Below are positions 1-11,321 of a stretch of DNA of 64,000 nucleotides, one piece after another. The position numbers and the translations under genes were made by a program. This DNA is from Phialocephala subalpina (Eukaryota; Ascomycota; Leotiomycetes; Helotiales; Mollisiaceae): positions 1,106,985 through 1,170,984 of the forward strand of contig FJOG01000004.1 in the NCBI GenBank assembly GCA_900073065.1. Reading direction: 5' to 3'. The stretch's first letter is position 1. Each line of letters begins with the position of its first letter. A model generated the notes under the pieces. That model was not told the origin of the DNA and made no database searches. It was given only the letters and a program-made list of their open reading frames with translations.

Positions 1-1176
1 ACCAAAAAAGGCTCTCGAGCAGTCAATCCAATCTGAATGAAATTTTGAACTTACAATTGTGCAAGCGACCTCCGTCTTCCTTATATTCCACCTCTTGAAC
101 CTTTTTATTTTCTGGTGTAGTGAGTATTCGAATTCTCCGATTCTGTCGATTGGCTTGAACTTGCTTCATTGAGTCTTGTTCTATCTTAGTTTTATCCCAG
201 TTAGATTGACGTTTCAACTACTGAGAAACTGTTAGTGACTGAAAGTTGAGGTGTGAGAAGCGAAGGAGACTAGATTGACTGCTTGATTGTGTAGTATATA
301 TTTATTTAGATCCATATTGAATTGGCTTGGTTGTGTGGGTGCACTGTTCAGTTGACCGTGAGGTGAGCAAGTCTGGCAGCGTTGACAGCGTACCACCTCC
401 TCAAGGAAGTCGATGCTTCGAGAAAGAAGGCAGTTGATGGCCCGAGCACCCAACGCGCCTTCCTTCTTATCTTATTTTTATTTCACTGATCTTTAGTTTC
501 CGCATCATTCAGTCGCACCTGCCTCCAACCCAGTTTCCAACTGGTCTCAAACTGTTCTAGTGGATGTATCGCTTGAGCATCATTCACCGTTTACTTGAAG
601 ACCTTCTACTTTCGTCGCGGAATATGTTCACACTTCTATAGTCGTCATAGATATGGGCTCTACCGTTTCTGCGATACCATGTCCGAATTCTGATGGGTGA
701 GTCCCGTACTCGAAGATCGGCATTGTCTGACTCGCTCGTCGGGATTTGGATGCTGGAGGTGAGCCCTGGAAAATGGAGAGCACCGTATGCTGTTAGCCCA
801 CCTCATAAAGATCCCATACGCATGCACACCATTTGATTATAGGGGTCTGAAAACGGGCATCCTTCTGAGTGTTGCTGCTCCATTTCCTGCTTCAGTGAGC
901 TAGCGAAAGAGCACGGCATCAGAGCGAGCCAAAGTACACTCCTCTAGAAATAGATCGATATTGGACATTCAGAAGTCAATTTAGTATGCATCATCTATCA
1001 AGTTCATATGAGCGAAGTGATAGTTTTCAAAGTGTGGAGGATGGGATATTCAGTCATAACATGGGCTGTTCCACTCACTCCGCAAATTCATTTCAGCAAT
1101 ACGTCTCAGAGTAACTCAACAAAAGTGCGTGAGAAAGGCCGAGACATTGCAGTCCGCCATCCCCGCCCTTCCATAT
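1..1176. other. Intergenic, no gene recognised
   Basis: Only short unconvincing reading frames are seen. A mini reading frame at 653-697 on the + strand begins MGSTVS and runs into a GTGAGT-like donor, so it could be a first coding exon, but no continuing exon was found. Confidence 0.4.
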
Positions 1177-1312
1177 TCAGAGACCAGAGTCCTGCCACTT
1201 GATAGCAAGCTCATTCACATTCCGCTGCGGCACATCCGGGATAACTTCCTGATTCAGACCTCTGAGTGTACCAAAGCTGATCAAATACTCAAGTGAGTCA
1301 TCCTGCGTTATC
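1177..1312 (-). CDS. 3'-terminal exon of an unidentified gene
   Basis: On the minus strand a good acceptor (TTTCAG) at 1313 is followed by an open frame of about 44 codons ending in TGA at 1177-1179. The peptide includes DDSLEYLISFGTLRGLNQEV and ends KWQDSGL, which reads like real protein rather than chance sequence. I do not recognise the family. A second protein-like minus-strand frame at 1369-1569 could be an upstream exon, but I could not fix a donor that joins the two in frame. It may be the tail of a small gene or a gene remnant. No function is proposed. Confidence 0.3.
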
Positions 1313-1826
1313 CTGAAAGAAGAAAGATCGAATATTATATTCAAGGCGACAATCACGTGGTGCCCCTATTAGGCACCGACCCCTAACCGAGACGCCTCAA
1401 CACCACGATTTATCACCAGACGTAGTACATCAACATGTACTGAGTCAGTATCGTGATGTACTTTTACGGCGTGAGACAATAAGAAGGAGAGCTTTCCCTT
1501 TAAGAATTTCGGTTCTGGAATGTGCTTTGCAGAAAGTGAGTTTTCACCTCGCTTGTATTGTGTTGTCAAGTGTCTTACTTTTGTGAAGAAACCGAAAGTG
1601 TCAACTGAAGTTTGCTATTGTCGAAATGCTCGCCATGGAAATGGAGCTAATCCACCATCAAAACCTGGAACGATGGGTTTCCTTTCTCCCTCCTCTTTCC
1701 TCTTTGGTTTCCCAGTATCGACTCAAGCAGCTACCAAACTTGATTTCGAAAACACACACAAACCTCCTTTTCACAATCACCGCTCCAAACCACGCGTTCA
1801 AAGACACCTACTTCTTCCGAATCGCA

Positions 1827-2645
1827 ATGGACTCTGAATCATTCCTCTCCGCTGCCTTGCAGCAATTGAACCTCTCCGACGCTGGCGTTGAAGAGCCAAC
1901 CATTAACGACCCCACCGCTACCTACCTCAATCTAGACGTCGTCCTCCCGCCGCACCTATTTCAACAGCTAAACTCTATCAAGAGAGAGAATTTCAAGCAC
2001 GCTAAATTGTCGGTCGTCACGATGGATCCCCTCGACTGGAACACAGGTCGTCGAGCCAATCGTCCCTTCGAATATATCAACACAGAATGGCTCTCAATCC
2101 TCCACTCCCTCTCTCCACAGTCCTTCCCCATCCCGGCTCCCAAATCTTCTCTAGCTCCACCAGTCCATAGTTCCGTTCCAGCACAGCAACCTACCGCCTA
2201 CTACCTTGAGCAACTCTCCTTCTACAACCAAGCTCCGGGTATCGACCCCTTCGCTTCCGAGCCCGATGCCACCATCCGTCCGGGACCTCTCAAGATCTTC
2301 GTCTTCTGGATCGTCTCTCTTCTCTTCTGGGTCTTCGCTACTCTCCGATCGGCGGGTAGGAGGGCCATCACGAGCCTCCTTGCTTTGCTTCGCTGCCTTT
2401 TCTCGGTGTTTGTTCCTGCCTTGGGCTCCGTCGCGGGTGTGGTAGCCTCGGTGGAGTGGAGATGGGATGTTCTGGTTGCGGTGGCACTGGCTGCCTACAT
2501 TCTGAGATGCATTCCGAATGTGGATGTTGGTGTTGCTAGTGGGATGGGGGTGGAAATGGTGGAGGGGCAAAAAGACCCGGTTTATACTGTGTTTGTGTCG
2601 GGGTGGGAGGCGATCGGAAGTGGGCCGGTGGGCGAAAGTTTTTAG
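1827..2645 (+). CDS. Hypothetical membrane protein
   Basis: Single-exon frame of 272 aa from the ATG at 1827; an in-frame ATG at 1626 would add 67 residues. I chose 1827 because the longer N-terminus has no recognisable features and the peptide from MDSESFLSAALQQLNLSD looks like a normal start. The first ~160 residues are soluble and proline-rich. They are followed by hydrophobic segments around IFVFWIVSLLFWVFATL, a Leu/Val-rich stretch ending GSVAGVVASV, and DVLVAVALAAYILRCI, so two or three membrane spans are likely. The short tail is Gly/Val-rich. I do not recognise a domain. An unseen intron near the 3' end cannot be excluded. Confidence 0.55.
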   Translation: MDSESFLSAALQQLNLSDAGVEEPTINDPTATYLNLDVVLPPHLFQQLNSIKRENFKHAKLSVVTMDPLDWNTGRRANRPFEYINTEWLSILHSLSPQSFPIPAPKSSLAPPVHSSVPAQQPTAYYLEQLSFYNQAPGIDPFASEPDATIRPGPLKIFVFWIVSLLFWVFATLRSAGRRAITSLLALLRCLFSVFVPALGSVAGVVASVEWRWDVLVAVALAAYILRCIPNVDVGVASGMGVEMVEGQKDPVYTVFVSGWEAIGSGPVGESF

Positions 2646-4449
2646 GTGCCGAAGGAATTTTGTTTGTCTGGTATTTGTCTGTGTATTTATGGCATTGGAG
2701 GGATACCGTGTTGTTGTTCTGGACCGAAAACTCATCATCACCAACCCCAATGCTCTAGTTGAGGTCCTGAACTGATCATGCGAGGAAGGGGCGCTTGGTG
2801 GTGATGGGTGGAATTTAGAGTTAGAGAGTGCGGTGGGGTGGGACTTTGCTTGTGTGGTGTTTCTGTGTAGCGTTCCGGCGTTGGAGGAATACTGTTGTCC
2901 TGCGGGACATTATAAAAAAGTCGCTTCTGTGCGCTGGCTGGCTCCGGTTTTCTGGTCCTGCGGGACATGTTCAATGGGCGCTGCTTTCTGATTCGAATAG
3001 AGTTCATTGATGATTTGATTGAGTCGAAAGTGAACGTCACTGAAGGATAGCTTCTCATCGTCATCCTTAATGATCTTGATTGCCTGGGACTTCTAACCTG
3101 GACTTGATAGGAGATGAGATCGAGAAGTCTTGGTAGAGATGCGTCTGGACGGAGCGTTGACGGCTAGATCGTATTTAAATACTCCATACTTGTTAGTACT
3201 TCTGAAGATTGCGAATTGCAGACGAGAGCCCCGGGGCCTTGCTGATATCAAACCTTAGAGCCGCCCGATGTGCTGAGATCTCATATCTGTATGTTCCAAG
3301 CTTATTGGGACAAGCGAAGACAGTAACCTTAAATTTGGCCGCCTCAGAGGTACCGATTCGAAAAGCCAAAACAGAATTAATGTGACCAAGACTTCCACCA
3401 CAAACTCAACATTGAGCTTTTGCGCTCGCCGCCCTGCACACGCTGGATTTCCGATAGTTTCTTCAATGCCTCAGCGCCATTGCCCCCGACCTGCTTCTCT
3501 AGTTCAATTTTCGTAACTGATGTTGCAGACATGAAACGAGATTAAGCCAACTAATATGTGAGTGTTCCACGCCTACCAGTACTTCTGATTCTCTGAACGT
3601 TTAAATATCACTAACTTGAACAGTCCGGCATGAGATATCAGAATACTGATGCCCCGAACTTGCAGAGGAAATGTTCCACCGATTGTCCCATCTCCACTGG
3701 ATCATCAGGATGCCGCTTCAAAACAGTCTCGACGCGAAGACTCAGCAAGTACAACATAGAAGCATCGTGGGAAGGTGGAACATAAGCGGCGGAGAGGATC
3801 CGATTATCCATGAAGATCATGATCTTGTTTTACGTCAATCTTTATTCAGAGAACCTGGGACATTCATTCACAAGCACTCGTTCTCAAAATCCTGCATCAG
3901 CAACCCCATCGAGGCCTCTCATTCGCTGTATCAAAGGCATCGTGCTTGGGTTTCCAAGTATCATCTACTACTGGGACATTCATGGCTTATGAACATAAGT
4001 AGACGCTGTGAGAACGGATCACACACTGCAAATGCGTCTTGAGTTCGGCACACGAGACACGCCACTTTGCGCCCTCAAATTCAACACGATTCGATTCACA
4101 TCACAGCAAACACCAGATCTCGGTCATGATTTGTATGTACTTTTCATAAAAGCGCCCTATATACAGCTTACAGCCCGCCATAAATCGGACTCCAACTCCT
4201 AGAAATCCATCGCGAAAACTTATCATCTGCAAAAAAAAATATCGCTGGTATCGTAAGGAGCCTAACATCATCCCCAAATCCATGCATTTTCTGGTATCGT
4301 GCCAAAGCCTCATCATGCTATTCATCTCGAATCCACTTTTCCCTTTACCCCATAATGCAATTTTGAACCCCTTCTCGTCCAAGCCGGTTGTCATGTCGTC
4401 ACACACAATTTCCCGTTTCCTGTCTGTACTGAGTGGAGTGAGTGCTGGC
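2646..4449. other. Intergenic between the membrane protein and GLT1
   Basis: No gene can be supported. Two short protein-like frames lie on the minus strand: 3377-3532 (51 aa, starts MSATSVTKIELEKQVGG, below usual ORF cut-offs) and 3638-3820 (60 codons, contains VETVLKRHPDDPVEM). Neither shows clear splice partners or a known family. They may be small genes or relics. Confidence 0.35.
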
Positions 4450-7400
4450 TCAGTTTGCGGCTGCAGCGACTTGAAGAGGGGCGTGATCAGCACGGCCTTT
4501 GATCTCGCGGCTTGGAAGCTTTCCGAGGATCTCTTCGGCAGAGCGCTTCACGATGCCTCCGGTAACTGGGAGGCGGGTGGAGCCCTCAAGCCAGAGATCG
4601 ACTTCACGAGCAGACTGTCTGCCTTCGTTGATACCCCTGAAATTATGTTAGTCAATGTCATATATGATCGGGACACGATAAACTTACCAGACAATCAAAG
4701 ATTGACCACGGCGGCAATCACCAGCAGCAAAGACACCCTCGACGTTGGTATGGTACTTTCCAGGAGGAGTCTTGACGTTCTTACGAGCATCCTTCTCGAT
4801 CTCGCTGCCGAGAACACGGTCCTCGGGACCCAAGAAACCCATAGAGAGGAGAACCAGCTCGGCAGGGAAGAATTGCTGAGAACCGTCAATCTTCTTCATG
4901 TCCCAGCCACCGGTGGCAGACTTAGTCCACTCAACACGGATGGTGTTGATACCCTTGACCTTTCCAGTTCCGTCGTCGACGAAGTCCTCAGACATGACAC
5001 AGAATTCACGAGGGTCGTGGCCCATGTGTTGCTTGACCTCGGTGTGACCGTAGTCGACACGGTAGATTCTTGGCCACTGAGGCCATGGGTTGTCGCGAGC
5101 ACGCTCGTTGGGAGGTTGAGGAAGCAACTCGAAGTTGGTAACGGACTTGGCACCGTGACGAACGGAGGTGCCAATACAATCGTTACCGGTATCACCACCA
5201 CCGATGACCACGACGTTCTTGCCCTTGGCAGAGATGTATTGTCCATCTTCAAGCTCGGAGTCAAGAAGAGATTTGGTGTTCTTGTGCAAGAATTGCATGG
5301 CGTAGTGGATACCTTCGAGGTTTCGGTTCTTGATTGGCAGGTCACGGGCAACAGTGGCACCGGTTGCAATCACAACAGCGTCATTCTGGGCCTTGAGATC
5401 GTTGAGAGTGATGTCCTCTCCAATAGCAACTCCGGTCTTGAAGGTGACACCTTCAGCAGCCATAAAGTCGGTTCGGCGCTTGACAATCTTCTTGTCAAGC
5501 TTCATGTTTGGAATACCGTACATGAGAAGACCTCCACAACGATCGGCACGCTCATAGACAGTGACGGAGTGACCAGCCTTGTTGAGTTGATCAGCGCAGG
5601 CAAGACCAGCAGGTCCGGAACCGATGATGGCAACGCTCTTGCCGCTGCGGACCTTTGGTGGTTGTGGTACCATCCAACCCATATCGAAGCCACGGTCGAT
5701 GATAGCGCACTCGATCGACTTGATACCGACGGGGTCCTCATTGATGCCGAGAACACAAGCACCCTCGCAAGGAGCTGGGCAGACACGTCCAGTGAATTCG
5801 GGGAAGTTGTTGGTCATGAGGAGACGGTTGAGAGCATCTCTCCACTGGTTCTGGAAGACAAGCTCATTCCACTTAGGAATGATGTTAGAGATAGGGCAAC
5901 CGGAGTCAGACTGGCAGAAGGGAACGCCACAGTCCATGCAACGAGCAGCTTGGTACTTGAGCTCATCCTCGTCCAGGCGCTTGGAAAGCTCAGCCCAATC
6001 GCGTGTTCGAGTCTTCGCAGATCGGTACTTCTCAGAACGACGCTGGTACTTCATGAAGCCCTTGGTCTTGTCGAGCACCAGAGATTTCTTCTTCTCAGCA
6101 GCGGCATCGGTGATAGTTTCTTCGATATCCTGTAGGTCGGACTTCTTCTTCTCCTTCTTCTGCGACTCAGCGAGTTCGCGAACTGGGTTACCAGGAAGAA
6201 GAGGAAGCTGGAATTCAGCACGTTTGGCTTCAGCTGCCTTAGCAGCCTCTTCCTCGAGAACTCGCTTGTAGTCGACGGGAAGAACTTTGACGAACCGTGG
6301 CAGAGCACGGTTGAAGTCGAGAAGAATACGAGCAGCGAGCTCGGAGCCAGTGTAGTGGTGGTGATCCTCAATCAAGCCGCGGACATAAGCGATCTCGGCA
6401 GGGTCATCAATGCCTGAAGCTTCAACCATCTCAGGGTTGAGCTTGGACATGAAATCCTGATGGATATCAAGGATGTATGCAATACCACCAGACATACCAG
6501 CAGCGAAGTTACGGCCAGTGCTTCCAAGAATGAGGACACGACCTCCAGTCATGTACTCGCAACCGTGGTCTCCAACACCTTCAACGACAGCTGTGGCACC
6601 GGAGTTTCGGACTGCAAAACGCTCTGCAGCAACACCACGGAAGAAGCATGTTCCGGCGGTAGCACCGTACAAGCAGACATTTCCAATGAGGATATTCTCC
6701 TCTGCCTTGAAGACTGCAGCCCGGGGTGGGTAGACGATCAAGCGACCACCAGACAAGCCCTTTCCAACATAATCGTTGGCGTCACCCTCCAGTTCCAAGG
6801 TGACACCGGGTGCAAGGAAGGCACCGAACGATTGACCCGCAGATCCCTTGATGTTGACGTGAACTGTGTCCATTGGCAAGCCTTCTTCGCCGTATCTCTT
6901 CGAAATCTGGTAGGAAAGGGAAGTACCCATAGCACGATCGGTGTTGACAATGTCGCACTCAATCCTTGATGGCAAGCCCTTGTCAAGGGTCAACTCAGCC
7001 TCAGAGATCAACTTGTTATCCAATCTCACGTAGAGACGGTGGTCCTGCTTTCGGACATTGAAAGTGGCAACTCCAGGTCTGAGCTTGTGGGCTGGAGTGA
7101 GGATCAAGGACAAGTCGATGTTGGAGGTCTTAGGGGTTCGGAGATCTTCGCGGACGCGCAAGAGCTCAGCATGGCCAACCATCTCGTTAATGGTTCTGAA
7201 ACCAAGCTTGGCCATAATGGCACGGAGCTCGTTGGCAATGTAGTACTGTCCAACAAATTAGCACTGTAAAAAGCAAATATTTGGGGTAGGAGTTCTGGGA
7301 GCTGGGAGCTGTCTTAAGAGCCTGCATGTCAAAGGGATCGTGTCTGTTTGTTCAATGTCTCGGCTCCTAAGACGGCTTCCGGCTCCGGAGCTCGCATAGA

Positions 7401-10400
7401 GAAAAACGGCAAATTAGTATGGAAATAAGACGTACGAAGAAGTTGATGACGTGCTCAGGAGTACCTTGGAACTTCTTGCGGAGCTCAGGATCTTGAGTAG
7501 CGATACCAACAGGGCATGTATTAATGTGACACTTGCGCATCATGATACAGCCCATGGCGATGAGAGGAGTGGTAGCAAAGCCCCATTCTTCGGCACCAAG
7601 CAAACAGGCGATTGCGACATCACGACCCGTTCGAAGTTGACCATCGGTCTGGACAACGACACGGCCACGGAGATCGTTCAAGACCAAAGTCTGATGGGTC
7701 TCAGCAAGACCCAGCTCCCATGGGAGACCGGCATACTTGATACCGGTCCATCTGGAAGCACCAGTTCCACCATCGTGGCCTGAGATCAAGATGTGATCGG
7801 CCTTTGCCTTGGCGACACCGGAAGCGACAATACCAACACCAGTCTCGGAGACGAGCTTGACAGAGACTCGAGCACGGGGGTTGGAGCACTTCAGATCGTA
7901 GATCAATTGCTTGAGATCTTCGATACTGTAAATGTCGTGATGAGGTGGGGGCGAAATAAGACCAACACCAGGAGTCGAGTGACGCGTACGTGCAATAGAC
8001 TTGGAGACTTTGTGGCCGGGAAGCTCACCACCCTCTCCAGGCTTGGCACCTTGAGCCATCTTGATTTGAATCTCATCAGAGTCTGCGAGGTAGTTAGAGG
8101 TCACACCGAAACGGCCGGACGCGACCTGCTTGATTGCGGAACGCATGGTGTCTCCATTCTCCATTCTCTCGGATCGCTCTGGGTCTTCGCCACCTTCACC
8201 AGTATTGGACTTTCCACCAAGTCGGTTCATGGCGACAGCAAGGGTTGAGTGAGACTCCATGGATATAGATCCATAAGACATGGCTCCTGTGCAGAAGCGG
8301 CGAACGATCTCAGTCCATGGCTCGACCTGATCAATAGGCACGGGAGTGCTCTCATCGAACTTGAAGTCGAGGAGACCACGAAGGGTACAAGACTTGATCT
8401 GCTCATATTCGGAGAGTGAGTATGCCTCGTAAGACTTGTCGTTCTTGGTGCGAACGGCATCCTGGATGTTGGCAATAGAAGTCGGGTCATTAATGTGTGG
8501 CTCACCGCCATCACGCCAATGGTACTCTCCGGACTCGACAAGACCTGGGACACTGACAGTGTAGCGGGATGGGAAACCCTTCTCGTGGAATCTGAAGGCG
8601 TCTTCGGCGATGAGCTCGAAAGTGATACCCTTGATTCTGGTAGCAGTTCCCTTGAAGCATCGGTCAACAACAGTGTCGTCAACACCAAGAGCCTCGAAGA
8701 TCTGGGCACCCTTGTAACTGGCCAAGGTTGAAATACCCATCTTACTCATGACCTTCAAGATGCCCCCATCTGCGGAGTACTTGTAATTTCGAATGAGCTC
8801 GTCATCGCTAAGTTTCTTTCTGATCAAGCCCTCTCTGTTGAGCTTGATGATGCACTCCATCGCTAGGTATGGGTTGATGGCATCAACACCATAGCCGAGA
8901 AGAACACACATGTGGTGGACCTCACGAGCCTCAGCAGTCTCGACGACCAAAGCGGCAAGCGATCGCCACTTGTTGTTGACCAAGTGGTGGTGGGCCATAC
9001 CAGAAGCAAGGAGAGCAGAAACAGGGACTCTATCGGCGGAGGTTGCACGGTCGGAGAGGATGATGATGCGGTCTTTGTTCTCAACAGCAGCAGTGACCTG
9101 GTCGCAGATCTCGTCCAGGTGCTTGATGTAGCCTTGAACACCTTCACACTTAGGGAAGGTCAAGTCAATGACCTTGACAGTCCATTGCGGGTGGAGCCGA
9201 TTAATGCTCTTCAAGGCATTGAACTCCGGAATGGAGAGGACGGGTGTTGGGAGCAGTAGACGGCCACATTGAGAAGAATCCATTTCGAGCAAGTTACCCT
9301 GAGGTCCGACGTAGCAGTCCAAAGACATGACAATAGCCTCTCGGATAGGATCGATTGGGGGGTTGGTGACTTGAGCGAACAATTGTCTGAAGTATTCGTA
9401 AAGAAGTCGAGGAGCCTGTGCAAGACATGCTAGTGGTGCGTCGTTACCCATGGAGCCAAGAGCCTCCTTCTCATCAGAAGCCATCGGTGCGAGGAGCAAG
9501 CTGACTTGCTCAAAGGAGTAACCGAATGCTCTGAGCAGAGCATCTTCTTGGAGTGGAGAGGCATCGGGCTTTGGGGCAAGGTCGACTGAGCCTTGGTTGG
9601 TGATGTCTTCGAAAACCTTTGGCAAGGTAATCAACTCCTTGTGAAGCCAGTTTCGGAAATCGTGACGCGTGGCAACAGTGTTCTTCAGCTCGCTATCATC
9701 AATGATACGGCCCGCGAGAGTGTCAACGAGAAGCATCTTTCCGGGCTGCAGACGGCCTTTGAGAACAACCTTCTCGGGATCCACGTGAATGGTTCCGACC
9801 TCAGAAGCACAGATGATTCTGTCATCATCCATGACATAGTATCTGCAAGGACGAAGACCGTTCCTGTCCAAGTTGGCTCCGCAGTATCTCCCATCAGCAA
9901 ACGTGAAAAGTGCAGGTCCATCCCATGGCTCCATCTGGCAAGCAGCCCACTCGTAGAAGGCTGCCTTCGCTGGGTCCATAGCGGCATTGTCTTGCCACGC
10001 TTCTGGTACCATCAGCATGACTGCTTCTGGCAGAGAAAGGACGCCATTGACGGTCAACAGCTCGAGCACGTTGTCGAACGCAGCCGAATCGGAACCGCCA
10101 TCTTCGACGATCGGGTACAACATTTCAAGTTCCTCGCCAAAAATATCTGACTGCATGACACCTTCACGGGCACGCATCCAGTTCTTGTTCCCTCGCAATG
10201 TATTAATTTCACCTAGTTAGAGGTTAGTTCATGATCGCATTGGAATTTTTACAAGTTTCCATACCATTGTGAGCAGCCCACCGCAGCGGTTGAGCACGAT
10301 CCCAGGAAGGAAAAGTATTCGTTGAGAAACGAGAATGCACGAGTGCGAAATGGGCTTCGTAGTCGGCATTGACGAGATCATAATAGTATTGATAAACCTG

Positions 10401-11321
10401 GACAGGAGCGAGTTGGCCCTTGTAAACAATGTTCTTGTTGGAAAGGGAGCACAGGTAGAACCAGTTGTGGAGGCCGATGGTATGGGTCGCACGCTTTCGG
10501 AGCACGTAAAGTTGTCTCTCGAAGTATTTCTCATCAAAAAGATCAGGATCTGTGGTCTCTGGCGAGTTGCCATAACCGTATGCAGATGCTAGCACAACGA
10601 ATGGCTGCAGAATAATAGGCTCACGAGAAGCAGCAGCAGGACCAAGAAGAGTGGAATCTTTAGGAGGCTCTCGCCATCCCAATACCCTCAACCCCAGTGA
10701 CTCTGAGATCTCTTCCAATTGTCTCTTCGATTCATGCAACGTCTCCTCATCTGGCTTGAAGAAAAGATTGCCCACAGCATATTGACCCACAGGAGGAAGC
10801 TTAATGTCCGTCTCGCGTTCGAAATTCTTGATGAAAAACTTGTGGGGGATCGATGTCATAACACCAGCTCCGTCCCCGTCTCGCGCATCGGAACCCACAG
10901 CACCTCGATGGGTCATGTTACAAAGGAGGTTTCGTGCTACAGAGAAAATTTGTTAGCAGATGTTTGTTTGTGATGGGTATATGGGCCTACCATCGCTAAC
11001 AATCTTGTGGCTTGCTTTGCCCTTGATGTGACTATATAGAATTAGCATTTGTTTGCTGCTCAATTTCTCGCAGATTGAGGTCAACTTACCAAGCAAAGCC
11101 GACACCACAGGCATCCTTCTCCAAGTCTGGATCATACAATCCCCTGGTCAAATTGTCAGTGAAGCTGATCGCAGACTGACCAGGAACAAAACATACTGCT
11201 TCACCGGGAGGGCATTCGCCCATGACCCGTTGCCCTCCGTCTGGTAGTCATACGGAATGTATGGCTCATTTTCAGCATCAATCTGGGTTTGTCTGTCGTT
11301 GAAATCGTCGGCTCTTGCCAT
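4450..11321 (-). CDS. GLT1: Glutamate synthase (NADH), GOGAT
   Basis: Converts glutamine plus 2-oxoglutarate to two glutamates using NADH; core of ammonium assimilation. Seven exons: 11321-11197, 11143-11090, 11031-10991, 10936-10265, 10212-7436, 7245-4688, 4636-4450. They total 6414 nt in frame, 2137 aa, normal for fungal NADH-GOGAT. Introns have GT..AG ends; five are 48-58 nt and one (7246-7435) is 190 nt. After a 53-residue propeptide comes Cys54 (DACGVGF), the N-terminal nucleophile of the class II glutaminase domain. The FMN/synthase domain carries the 3Fe-4S ligands C1186-x5-C-x4-C ([13 protein letters not shown]). The fused small-subunit part has the 4Fe-4S cysteines ([19 protein letters not shown], from about residue 1659) and two Rossmann motifs ([14 protein letters not shown] for FAD and [12 protein letters not shown] for NADH). 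The start is the ATG at 11321, because the codon three positions upstream is TTG. Family certain; exact first exon likely. Confidence 0.96.

Noticed and set aside
2151..2750. Minus-strand 199-codon frame opposite the membrane protein
   Set aside because: Basic, Arg/His-rich composition typical of an antisense shadow.
3671..4042. + strand 123-codon frame in the GLT1 3' flank
   Set aside because: Composition and lack of any recognisable motif suggest chance; the opposite strand is more protein-like but is also unsupported.
4282..6135. Long + strand open frame (617 codons) opposite GLT1
   Set aside because: It is antisense to highly conserved GLT1 coding sequence, has no family features and reflects the codon bias of the true gene.
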